DNA from: Glandiceps talaboti
Taxonomy: Eukaryota; Hemichordata; Enteropneusta; Spengelidae
Reading direction: 5' to 3'
NCBI RefSeq assembly: GCF_964340395.1
Contig: NC_135555.1
Coordinates: 5,902,501 to 5,966,500 of the forward strand
DNA length: 64,000 nt
The notes below the pieces were generated by a model, which worked only from the letters and a program-made list of their open reading frames with translations, was not told where the DNA came from and did not search any database. Positions 51,607-62,800 of this stretch are shown here, piece after piece. The translations under genes and the position numbers were made by a program. Position 1 is the stretch's first letter. Every line of letters begins with the position of its first letter.

Positions 51607-53667
51607 CATGACATATTTCAATAATTGCTCACAAACAAGTTTTACTAGTTTCTCATGAACAATTTCATGAATAGCATGTAATTGTTTATATATTTTTTTT
51701 ACCATAATTAATTATGTGACATGTAATCACATCATACCTAACTTGGTTTCATAACATTATCTCTAAAAAAAAAATTAGGCCACTAAATCATTGAATTGAG
51801 TTGATGGCCTTACAGAACAGAGTTGTTAATATTAATTTATCAATATTTGTTAATCAAACACAACATTTATGTGTTACCAAGCATGACATGATGTGTCTGT
51901 ATTAATATTATTTATTAACTTTGGTTATTTATTTTAGTATCAGTCCCTGGCTCTCTCCCTTCCCATTAGTATGATTAGTCCACAGACATGCCTGTCTTCA
52001 ACATAATGGCTTGACAGTATAGCCCAGAGATTTATTTATTTATTTATTTATTTATTTATTTTTTTTTATTTTTTTTTTTTTTATTTATTTATTCATTCAT
52101 TCATTTATTTATCGGATAAAGTGTAGTGAAAGACAAGCTAGATAGTAACATTCTCGCAAACCAGAGCTGTACATGTTACATTGTATTTCTTCCATTACAC
52201 TTCGAACCAGAGTGACGGCGCGTTCAGAACGGTGCCGTAAAACAGGTCGTGGTTTGCGACGATGGGTAGCAAAGTCTTCCAATTTGAGTAAAGCCGATTT
52301 ATGTACTGAGAACTTATGAAGTTTTCGAATGCCATCTCAGACGCTTGTTACTATTTTTCTTTTTGTAACGATACTTACATAATGGGAGACAAACACAACT
52401 GCCACATGTTTTATGAGAATACTTCATTCGGAGGCTATGCGTGTTTAGCAACCAAGTTATATAATGCTACACAGGTGAACTTATGAGACCAAAATGCAAA
52501 TATTCAACCGTGAACGTTTGTGTTACGTATGCTTCACTGACGATGCAGAGTCATTAGCTTTGCGATGTCAAAGGCGAAACAATATAAGTCATGAACGCAA
52601 TTGACCAAGTGACTCTCACGACAAAGTGACTCATGACTTCATTCAACACATTCTACATGTAGAAATATGGCGGTAATGTTATTGTAAACATGCTAGAACA
52701 GGATGACTACAGCAAATACAACGAATGTGTAATAGCTAGTTATCCGTGTCATGAAGAGACTCAAGTGTCTTTCAACTTCAAAGAAGTAGACTTTCTAAGA
52801 TTTTTCAAAGTTTTTGACGTAGGCGAAGAGAACGAACACACTAAAGTGTTGGTAAATACGCGTTTTACATATTATATCGTCAAAGGTATGTACTGGTATA
52901 CGTGCTGTCATCTACATTAACTAGAATCATTTCGGACACTGTGACTGTCCGGAGAAGGGGAATAGTGAGAATCGAGTTCCGACTTACACCGTCTGCAAGT
53001 AGGACTATGCTATAATATACTTATCTGCCCTTTATATTTTCAACAATAGCAGATTTCTAAAAGTAAATATTGAATGCAAATGTAAATATAAAAACAAATA
53101 AATTTGAAATTATAGATATCATAACCCATTAGGTTCGAGGACAGACACCTGGCATATTGATATGCATGATGTAGTATAAATGATAAGTTGATGTATATAT
53201 TTTCAACAATTTACCATATCTTCTGACGTCTCAAATTGTTTTCATTGCTAGTACAACATTTCCACGTGTTCCAAGTACGACATTGCGACAAGATTTCATA
53301 TTTCTGAGATAGAAATGTTATTAACGCTCGAAATGTTTTTAAAATGTGGTGGTATGGTAGACAACAGGAGCGCATAAAGGTGATAAGAAAGATGATAAAA
53401 ACAGCGATTGATATGTTTACGAGGGCGAAGGAAACGCTAGATATTTACCTTATCTTGAACATTCTGTGTCTGAAAAACATCGCGACCAATTCCGACGACC
53501 AATTTGAAGAATTCCAACAAGTTCCCGATGTCGAACAAAATGGCCAATATTGTTGGGAAAAACATACAGTACGCCAACCTGTTGAGCCCCCACGATCGAC
53601 CAGCGTAAGCCCATAGTGTGGCCAATACGAGGAGCGATGCGCCGTACAAGAGGTAGACTCCACTCAT
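46632..53667 (-). CDS. CPBP (CAAX/Abi-like) intramembrane protease family protein, 4 exons
   Basis: Polytopic membrane protein of the CPBP glutamic intramembrane protease family (EExxxR, FxxxH, HxxxN motifs; relatives include bacterial Abi proteins and, distantly, RCE1). Exons on the minus strand: 53667-53449, 50653-50388, 49556-49348, 46798-46632; all GT-AG with phases 0, 2, 1; 861 bp, 286 aa. Hydrophobic segments lie near residues 3-22, 35-55 and 77-97. Motif 1 is GEEIGLR (Glu137, Glu138, Arg142). Motif 2 reads WGLFRTP, with Arg170 where the family has His. Motif 3 is HFTWN (His222, Asn226). The ATG is the first in frame and has G at -3. The substrate is unknown, and the Arg170 change leaves protease activity in doubt. 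No other family fits as well. Confidence 0.8.
47412..47675. repeat. (ATCA)n and (CCAA)n repeats
   Basis: ATCA tetranucleotides to about 47500, then ACCA/CCAA tetranucleotides to 47675. In intron 3 of the CPBP-family gene. Confidence 0.95.
48975..49026. repeat. (TTAA)n repeat
   Basis: TTAA units running into TTTA units, CPBP gene intron 3. Confidence 0.93.
49261..49380. repeat. 60-bp tandem duplication of an exon end and its splice donor
   Basis: Units 49261-49320 and 49321-49380 differ at two positions. Each carries the last codons of CPBP exon 3 (minus strand) and the same GTAAGTC donor. Partial copies flank both sides. The 60-bp length keeps the reading frame. Confidence 0.92.
49348..49556 (-). 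CDS. CPBP-family gene coding exon 3 (motifs 2 and 3)
   Basis: Residues 162-231 plus one base. Contains [14 protein letters not shown] (motif 2 with Arg for His) and [14 protein letters not shown] (motif 3). The donor is CCTG|GTAAGTC. An identical donor lies 60 bases downstream inside a tandem copy of the exon end and would extend this exon in frame to 49288. Confidence 0.82.
49558..49835. repeat. Minisatellite, unit about 30 bp
   Basis: About nine copies of a unit like AACAACATGAATATTTATCAG plus GTAAACAAAT. It abuts the acceptor of CPBP exon 3, so on the minus strand it forms the T-rich tract and branch-point region of that intron. Confidence 0.88.
50388..50653 (-). CDS. CPBP-family gene coding exon 2 (EExxxR motif)
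   Basis: Residues 74-161 plus two bases. Contains a hydrophobic stretch and [18 protein letters not shown], the diagnostic first CPBP motif. The acceptor is TGTACAG and the donor CAG|GTGAGA. Confidence 0.82.
51195..51287. repeat. (AT)n microsatellite, left of palindrome
   Basis: Uninterrupted AT dinucleotides, about 46 units. Confidence 0.97.
51388..51433 (-). ncRNA. Hammerhead ribozyme motif, mirror copy
   Basis: Exact reverse-complement twin of the plus-strand motif, core at 51427-51421, predicted cleavage after 51394 on the minus strand. This orientation is the sense direction of the CPBP-family transcript. Confidence 0.7.
51448..51493 (+). ncRNA. Hammerhead ribozyme motif, minimal type I
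   Basis: Core CUGACGA at 51454-51460, stem II GUGA/UCAC (51461-51473), then GAA at 51474-51476. A short stem III, ACA with UGU and loop GGCU, spans 51477-51486. The residue before cleavage is A51487 (GUA triplet). Stem I pairs UCUC (51450-51453) with GAGA (51488-51491). All invariant core bases are present. Short stem III is typical of hammerheads reported in Penelope-like elements. Activity is not shown. Confidence 0.72.
51527..51605. repeat. (AT)n microsatellite, right of palindrome
   Basis: Uninterrupted AT dinucleotides overlapping the last bases of the palindrome arm. Confidence 0.97.
52028..52113. repeat. (TTTA)n tetranucleotide repeat with T runs
   Basis: TTTA and TTCA units with two interrupting poly-T stretches; ends about 40 bases from the interspersed repeat. 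Confidence 0.9.
52153..52263 (-). mobile_element. Short interspersed foldback repeat, copy 2
   Basis: About 110 bp with imperfect terminal inverted repeats (CATTCTCGCAAACCAGAGCTG and, read from the other end, CATCGTCGCAAACCACGACC). It matches in reverse orientation the copy at 8079-8192. The minus strand holds TGGTTCGAAGT, which resembles a polymerase III B box, and a (TTTA)n tract lies beside it, so a SINE is an alternative to a MITE. Confidence 0.6.
52690..52886 (+). CDS. Possible unrecognised first exon, low support
   Basis: An open frame from ATG with A at -3 (AACATG) encodes about 65 residues ([13 protein letters not shown]...) and ends at a donor-like AAAG|GTATGT. It lies antisense within intron 1 of the CPBP-family gene. 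I do not recognise the protein and cannot find a following exon, so this may be chance. Confidence 0.22.
52961..53010 (+). mobile_element. Half copy of a foldback element
   Basis: Resembles the right arm of the element at 57184-57309 (GAGTTCCGACTTAC..., CAAGTAGGACTAT). Degenerate and single-armed. Confidence 0.45.
53449..53667 (-). CDS. CPBP-family gene coding exon 1
   Basis: Residues 1-73, two hydrophobic segments separated by a short loop with RSWGLNR. The donor AAG|GTAAAT is phase 0. The start is set by the first in-frame ATG. Confidence 0.75.
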
Positions 53668-54658
53668 GTCTTTGCGGTACCCTAAAGTCAATCGGAATCA
53701 GTAGATGATGATTCACATACAGGTTTAGCACATCATTCACTTTTCCAATGAAACTACCCCTGAGGAAACTACGCGCCCAACATGTGTACTGGTGATATCT
53801 TTGCACATACGTATACAGTGACGACCTCGTTGTCCAAGAACATTCACATGAACTATGACCTCCCGGTTTTGAAAATATTAACTAGTACTTGCATCAAACA
53901 TCGAACTCTTCTAATTGGTTATTATTATTTGCGACTGTCACGTCACAACGTTTACATGTAAGATTATTCGTCGCGATTGTCAGTCACGATATCTGCACAC
54001 CGTGGAGTCAGTCTTTGAAAGGGGTAAACTTGAGTTATACTTATATACCCTGTCGCTAACTACCTACACGGAGATCGCCAAGTAACGCCACTGTTTACAT
54101 GGTTTACGGTTACCGTACACTGGCCAATGAATGATGTTTAGGTGACGTAAATGAATAATAGTAGTACACAGGCGTTTCGGTCAATCAATCAACTGATTTG
54201 TATTATTGAAATCAGTGCAATTAACCAAATCTCAATAAATACTAGTATGTAATTCATCACTGACAATATATTGAAACTCGTGAATACAAATGGAAGGTTG
54301 AGCAACACAAAACTACATGTATAAACTGAATGGAGAACACAAGGGTACAAGCTGAGTTTATCCGCATTTGGGCATAGTTTTAGCTGCATATAATTTATGC
54401 AGACATTTTATTTATTTGTGTGATGGAATATCGTAATAATGAATTTACTTCTACTATTCTAGTAACATTTATATAGAGTGTCACCCCCGGGTCACCCCTA
54501 AAGGCCGGTTAAATAGATCCTACACGACTTGTAGGGTCTATGGTTAAAATCAAATGATATCGACATTCCTCAACAAGTATAGTCGATTTTCCGGTTCCAA
54601 GATGCATTACGAGAGACGACGTCGCTAGTCTTGTTTTGTCTTTATTACGTTTGAAACA

Positions 54659-54720
54659 CGGTAGCGATGTCATACCCGCCTACATACATACAACACTAGG
54701 GGGGTATAACATCGCTACCG
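54659..54720. repeat. Small inverted repeat
   Basis: CGGTAGCGATGTCATACC and GGTATAACATCGCTACCG flank a loop of about 25 bases; the arms match at all but one or two positions. Between the divergent genes. Confidence 0.75.
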
Positions 54721-55080
54721 ATTTTATAAGAATATCGCCAATCCCTATAATAACGTCATTGTTCTGTATTTGGACCGTCATAGACAAGAATAAAACCATT
54801 TAGGAAAGGAATAACAGTTTACAAGCGACTGTGGTTTGAAATAACATTTTCATCGGGAAATGATGGAAAGACACGTTAACCTATTTGATTTACGAGTGAT
54901 TTAAAAACTAAACGCCATCACTGACAGAGGGGGATTTGGCTGGTGAACCCAAGGTGCTGTCAGGTGACAACCATCCTCCTGAGTAGCACGTGCAAACCCC
55001 TCAGCGAGTACACAATACATGGCATTGCATTGTATGGAGACGCGCAATGCATCTTGGAACCGGCAACATGTCTATTCGCT

Positions 55081-55531
<451 letters not shown>

Positions 55532-55855
55532 ACTAGTCTAGATGCCAACTAAATACGTCTGGACAAAGTTCCTCAATCAGCACAAAAAGTCGTTCATCCA
55601 ATCAGTGAACCCCAACTGTTAAAGTGATGTAAACCTCAAGTTGTATAAGTGTTGAGCTGACAAATATACTATATTTCGACATTACATAAATTAAGTACCC
55701 CAATAAACACTAACTTTATGAGGGCCTGTGTTATTGGTTAGAATTTTGTGATTTATTCACATGAATTCTAAATTGCATCTCAGGACTTCTAGAGTAACGA
55801 GTTTGACTATACTGTGAGTGGAGATGTAAATCGTAACGATACCGTGTATGAACTA

Positions 55856-55904
<49 letters not shown>

Positions 55905-55977
55905 TAGATAGATAGATATATGGATAGATAGATATATGGATAGATAGATATATATATAGATAGACAGACAGGCAGGC

Positions 55978-56012
<35 letters not shown>
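55856..56012. repeat. (GACA)n/(GATA)n repeat
   Basis: GACA blocks on both sides of GATA/TGGATA units; about 690 bases before the HEATR3 start. Confidence 0.95.
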
Positions 56013-56543
56013 GACACTGAGACAATCGGATGCTAGACACCTGTGCTAGACCTATGCTGGTTATCTGAAGATAGATACATCACCGTCACACGTAGATAAT
56101 TGTATAAATATAATAAATAAATAATACGTGACGAAATTTAATAGATAAAAAAATGAATACAAGTCGAATACTTCGAACACTTTCGCGTGATGTCATGGTC
56201 AAATTAACTGCATTCTCTTTTCGCTGCAACGTCTGCTGATTGCAGTGATGACAAAAAGTGTATCCATTTTCCCGTAGTTAATGGTATTACATGTGTATTT
56301 ACTAACAACACGTTTGTGAAGACAACGACAAACATTGTTTGTATCTGCCATGTTGGAAACACCCGCCATTTTGAAAACGAGGCTTTGACCTTATTTAAAC
56401 AATATACTGATCTTGTCTTTAAGTCTTTCAATTTCTTTCTTACTCCTTTTAAATAACTAAATGAAAGTTGTATCATGTAATACAAACACATATTTGTAAA
56501 GAGGAAGACTTTTCGTAATTAAAAATAATGTTTTTTTTTCGTA

Positions 56544-56553
56544 ACCCGGAAGT
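56544..56553 (+). promoter_or_regulatory. ETS/GABP-like site upstream of HEATR3
   Basis: ACCCGGAAGT, 146 bases before the HEATR3 ATG. Such sites are common near start sites of housekeeping genes. Motif match only. Confidence 0.35.
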
Positions 56554-56698
56554 AGATGCTATTGCAGCATGGTTTCTGACTGTGGACAACGTGACTATTT
56601 TTGAACCCAGGATTTTGTGAATTCTCTTGTACAAGACAAAATACTTCGGAGTTTTCCGGAGTAATGTCCGTGTGCTGTTGGCATTCTGAAGTTTTATC

Positions 56699-56851
56699 AT
56701 GGGTAAGAGCAAAAATAACAAGTTTAAAGTGAAAACGCCGCAACCAACAGGACTCCCAAGTATGAAAGACGCCGAGGCTGAAGAAAACAACGAATTGATG
56801 CAGACTCCACCCACGACAGCTCAAACACAAACAATAACACTTCTCGAAAAG
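56699..56851 (+). CDS. HEATR3: HEATR3 coding exon 1
   Basis: Residues 1-51, basic N-terminus, an acidic low-complexity stretch, then the first helix ending LLEK. Donor AAG|GTAAGA, phase 0. Confidence 0.92.
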
Positions 56852-59800
56852 GTAAGACTAAAATCACGCAACTGTATGTTCGTTTCTAGAAAATCGCGAT
56901 GTGTTGTCAACTTTTCATTCCCCGGGACACTAATAAAACAGTGGTATTGAAGTACATCAAGGAATTGACATAACAATCTTATGATCCAGATGTTTCTAGG
57001 ATGTTGGTTCCAAATTTAACCCCACAACCATTATTAAATGAATTAATAAAGATGGTGGGATGAAGTAAATAGAGATGAGAACAATATTCAGTAATTATCC
57101 TCTAAATACAACAACACAAACATAACCACACATATCTCCAATATTGTATTATCGATATTTGGAAAGCCTATTAAGCCCAGTGGACTAGTCCTGTGTCTTT
57201 GCAGACGGAGTACGGACTCAATTCTGACAATGTCCCTACAAACTAAGGAAAAAGGAGAGGCACATTGTCAAACTGAGTCCCAACTTACTCCCGCTGAAAG
57301 CAGGACTAGGAAAGGACAAGATTAGAAAGTCTTGTCATGAACATAAAGAAGTAACTTTGATGAAAAGTTACTTGTCCCATCACTTTAGACAGGTACACTA
57401 GGTGGTTTCTGTGGAATATACTATTTTTTGGTGGGTTGAATTGAGATGTCTGCATTACTGTTTCAGCTTCAAAGTCCAGATGATGGAGATCGGGAATGTG
57501 GATGTTCTTCTATAGCTTTGTCTGTTTTTGACAAAAACATGATTCCACATTTACTAGAAAATGATGTTGTTAAATGTATAGGACCTTTACTCATCGACAA
57601 CAACTTAGCAGTACGGGAAAGTGCAGCCGGAGCTCTCAGGTTTGTGTTCAGTCTTAGAAATACTTTTATCTCATATACGAGTGTTTGAAGAAATTATAAC
57701 ACTGAGTCTGATTTACTGAAAACTGAACAATATCAAAGTGCATGCCAAGTACCATTAAAAAACTAAACAAAACCATAGTCCCTCTGTGATAGAGGACTGT
57801 GGACATGACTTAATTAACTCGTTTTTCACAACTTGTACTTTTTGTGTACAAACAAAACGCCTCTTTTAGGAAAAGGAATAACTTTATCTGTATTGGAATA
57901 ACAACTTAAGTTTGATAGATTTTTGAACACAAGTATTTTTTAGATATGGTAATTTCAATTACAAGTGCTTCAATATCGGTGATTCATGTTTACCTAGTTC
58001 TGTATCACACAAAGTTGTAGTTTCACACATTGTATTCTGCACAATTTAAAATTAGATTGATATGTATTAACATCACAACATTTCAGAAGTGAAGCTGGAA
58101 TGTTTCACTGAATAATTTCAATGTCATGTCTCTTGATAGAAATGTTTGTGAAGTATTGTTAGAACCATTTATTAGAACTATGTACCTAACAACGTTTATC
58201 TTGAATAGTTCTATAGCCATAATCGCGACATAGTATTATTGCACCAGCTTTTCATTCTTGTCTTGTTGTAGTCCCATCCCTAGAGATTTTAGGCCTAACA
58301 AAAAAAAATTGTGTGGTTCCAGTTACACTCAATTTTAGAATAGGTGGGGTTGGTAGATTTTTTTTCATGTGTGAGTGTCTAGTTCAGGTTTTCCATTGTT
58401 CTCCAAATGGTCTCTGTGTTGTTTATTTCTTCTTATCAGATGTACAGCCATTACAGATTGGAAGAATAGTTTTATATTGTCTTTTTAAGTTGATGTCAGT
58501 TTCTGCATCCTTCTTTCTGGCCACACATCACAATTTTCGCGATTTATTATTTTTTTCTCAAATACATAAAAAAAAGTTTGGGGTCGGCAGTGAAAATCTA
58601 GGGTCAGGTAACCGGAACCAAACAGTGTAGCATGTAAATTGAAGAAGATTTTGTGTACTACAAACATTATCATCAAAGTTGAAAAGGTTTTATTACCTTT
58701 TGATCGTTACTGACAATTAGGCCCCTCAGGTCACCCTACTTTTCCTTGGCTTTATAGCGAAGGAAATTATTATGGAATAATATGTAACTGTTGATTCATT
58801 TGTCTTTGTAGGAATTTAAGTGTGAGTGGAAGTCATATTATTTGTGAAAGAATGATACAGGATGATGTGATGACACCATTGGTTGCTTTAATAAAACAGG
58901 TAAAGTACTTCATTTCTTGTTAGTGTGCATTGAGTGTTCTTATATTTTATGTAGTGGAATAGACTACACGAATAACCTGAGAGACTAGGTGTTACTATCT
59001 TAAGAAGCTCTCTATACCATTTTTGGGTGTACAGAGCTTCTTGAGATAGTAACACCATGACAAGTGTCTGGGCTAAGTTAAAGAGATGGTAACACCGAGA
59101 CAAGGCTTTCAGCTTGAGAGCTTCTTGAGATACAAGACAAGTCTCTGGGCTTGAGAGCTTCTGGAGATAGTAACACCAACACAATTCGCTGGATGTAGAG
59201 AGTTTCTTGAGATAGTTACACCAAGACTTAGGCTCTGGATGCTGAGAGTTTCTTGAGATAATAACACCAAGACAGTTCTTTGGATGTAGAGAGCTTTTTA
59301 AGATAGTAAAGACAAGTCTCCAGGCTACCACAAGATAACTCTATATTTGACCTCCGAGTGTAGTTTATTTGAACTTTGAACTTCCCAGGAACATTCAGGT
59401 TAAAGAGACAAACTATGGATGAGACAAACAATACCTTGTACCAAAAAAATCATTTCCGTTTATTTGTGTATATTCAATGCATTGTTTTGACATTTCTTTT
59501 CCAGTGTAACGACAACATGAAGCATGAATCAGACAAGAAAAAAGACTCAACTGTAAAAATTATGACACAGGCTGTACATTTACTGTGGAATTTATGGTAA
59601 GGAATCAAATTATATCTTTTAAAATTTTTGAAAATTTTGTAAACTATATTTTATATTCTCATGTATGTAATTTCTAGACATGCTTTTGTGTATTGTCTCA
59701 GACTAACGTTATTCTATTGTTTCGGAATTTTTTTCAGTCCGTAAGACAATTAGTCTAGCGGCTATCCATGGCTTTGAATCCTTCTCCATGTCTAGTGGAA

Positions 59801-62800
59801 TCAGAAGTCATGAAAAAAAATTGTTCATGCAAATGAGTAAACCCAAAGTGTGACTGAATACCATCACAGCATAGAGACTAGATCAATAAAAGGAGGATGT
59901 TAATTTCAGTGTGGATGGCTTTGAATTTGAATTTCTTCTCTGGCTCCTTGTTCCTCTAGATGTGGGGAAATAGTCAAAGCCTTGGATAGCCTCCAATCTG
60001 ATTAAAATCCGATGTAGATGTCGACTAATCGTTCATTGCTATTTTACCTTGGTTATTTTGACCTTCTTGGTACATGTTGATATTATTTGTGCACACACGC
60101 AACCGACAACGTACAAAGTATTTCAACTGTAAAAACATTCAGTGATTGTATTGCTATATATTTACGGTAATTAGGTTTGAAGTATTGTTGATATTCAATG
60201 TTTGTTGATGTTTGTTGATATTCAATGCGTACATGTATGCCCATGACAAGTAAGCCGCAACCTGATTGGTTGTGTGTCTCACTGAGCAGAAATTTGTTTG
60301 CATGTGCGCCAGTTCAGATGTAGAGGAGGCGATCAGGCTAAAAAAATGTAAACATGTACCAAGAAGGTCAATTCAGGCAAAATAACGAAGATAAAATAGC
60401 AATGAGTGATTAGCTGACATCTACATCGGATTTTAATCAGATTGGGATAGCCTCTAGACTGTAAGATAATATGAAAGGTCACAGTTACATATCAGATTTA
60501 TCTGTCTAAGTACAAAATGTACAAATAAAAATCACACAAAAGATAGAAGTCAAGGAAATGGAGACTGATGTGTTGATTATTATTGTCCCCAGAGAAAAGG
60601 ACACACTTCTGCAGGACTATATATCTGTATATACAAGTTTCATCATTGACATACTAGTAACAATTTACTGTTAATATTATTCTCTGTCTGTGTTACATTC
60701 ACATGAATTGTCTGACTGAGCTGATGATGTGTGTGTGGTTCACCAGAAATTCTTGAATTACAACCATTCCTGTGATTTGAACTGTTTTATTTCAATGATG
60801 ACAAGTACGTAATCATTGTATGCAGTATGAAATTTACACACTAATTGGATGATGTTTAGAGATATGGTCAACCTGTTGTCATGGTAATGTCCATGTTGCC
60901 GTGTAATCAACTTGGGAAAATGTAAACATACACCACCTGAGATCTATAGCCAGTTCAAGTGCTTGAATTAAGTCTCACAAATATTGAAGGTCGCTGTTTT
61001 TCGTATATATTGGAGTAAAAAAATATAATTTGGAATTTAGTTATTGAAAAATATGTACTTCTGAAAAGTCCATTATGCCTTTAATATTTGTATGGAACTT
61101 CTCAGTTTACTTTGGCCATTATTTGCCAAATTGGAGATTTTTTACTGCTAGGAAAACCACAAAATCTTTAATTCTAAACTTTTTAAGGTATGTATGTTTT
61201 ATTACAGTGAGAGTAGTTCAGTAGCAGTGAATATTGTCAACAATGAAAACTTAGTACAAATCATCATGGAATGTCTGCACATAAACAATTATGGCATGGA
61301 GTTGGGAATTCCAGCAGCACAGTGTCTTCATGTTGTCACAGAGGAAAACAGTTCTGCAGCTCACATCTTATCTACTCCTGAGATGTTGAGTTTACTAGAA
61401 AATAATCTGATGTCTTCTGGTATTACTTATCAGTATTCACTACTTAGAGTCCTTGTAGCAGGTAAAACTTACCATTATTACTCATATATGAGAGATTACT
61501 TGCACTGGTGCAGACACATACTAGTGGTACTTGCGCTGCAGTGCTTTACCGAAAACATTACATTTGCATACCTGCATGCTGATATGCAAATGAGGACACC
61601 ATCATTTGTTCTACATGAAAGCATGTGATCGCATAGTGTCATTTTGACTGAAATTTGTTGTTTTGGATATGTGTATAATGTAATAATAACAGAACCCCAT
61701 GCCACACAAGTGCTAGTGTGAGTACTTGGGGGTGGGGGTGTGGGGGTGTGGGGGGGATGGGGGTGGGGAGGGTGGTATTTCGCTATGCTCATGAAAGTAC
61801 TGACACAGAGAACATTGCAAGCACTTGTGCATATACCCCGAATACACCAACCACACTTGCATTCGCACACACCACACTTTCACTCGCACGTTATGGAGTT
61901 TTGTCATAGTATTCACTGCTTAGAGCCCTTTATAGTTTTTAATCCTCTTTACATTGTAGGGACATTGTACAATATAAGAAGTAGTATACCATCATCCAGT
62001 CAGAGTTGTACATTGCAGGCCATTGTTAAAGTACTCTCACAGACATTAGATGTAGACTGTATACAAGCTGTTGGTAGACTAGTATCTCACCTTGGTGCTG
62101 CTAATGTAAGTATTTGTACAGGAAAGAATGTTTTAAGACTCTTGGCTGTATTAAAAATAATGTATTACTATTCATAAAGTCAGAAAAGTGTAAAGAATAG
62201 TCCCAAAATGTTCACAGACATCTTGTTGGCATTGTCAGAGATGTAGTAAAAGAGATTTACATCAAGTACAGTGTAATATTGTGATGATCTCAGTTAAAAT
62301 TTGAATTATTCTTAACAATTTCTGACTTTGTGAATAGCGATATTTTTGTTTTTGTTAAGTCTTCAAGCATTGTTACTGCTTTTTAGCACATGAAACTGCC
62401 ATATGTTGTCAGTCAGGGTGTTGTTTGATTTAGAAGTTATCGTGAGTTGATGAATGGAGATAATTAGCTTTGATGATAGTATATGATGTTATGAACAGAT
62501 TACTGAACAAATCAGAGACACATGGATGGCTGGCTGGCTGGCTGGCTGGCTGGGTGGCTGGCTGGGTGGGTGGGTGGGTGGATGGGTGGGTGGGTGGATG
62601 GATGGATGGATGGGTGGATGGATGGATGGGTGGGTGGGTGGATGGATGGATGGATGGATGGATAGATGGATGGTCAAATTTCTTCTCTTCAAAATATAAG
62701 AGGACAATAAATAGAATAACTTCTTTCATTTAGAATTTATCATATATCATAGTTTATTTCATGAGTACCGATAATGGATTTGCAATTTTTCCAAATTATT

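Larger units (their letters stand above)
50654..53448 (-). other. Intron 1 of the CPBP-family gene
   Basis: 2.8 kb with the AT-flanked palindrome, the TTTA repeat, the interspersed repeat and a half foldback element. It is the densest mobile-element region of the window. Confidence 0.75.

Noticed and set aside
53344-53616. 90-residue plus-strand open frame
   Set aside because: It lies antisense to CPBP exon 1, whose hydrophobic protein and splice phases are better supported.
61462-61628. HEATR3 exon 5 extending to a stop at 61628
   Set aside because: The donor GCAG|GTAAAA in phase 1 joins exon 6 and recovers VAGTLYNI, matching human VAGTIWNL.
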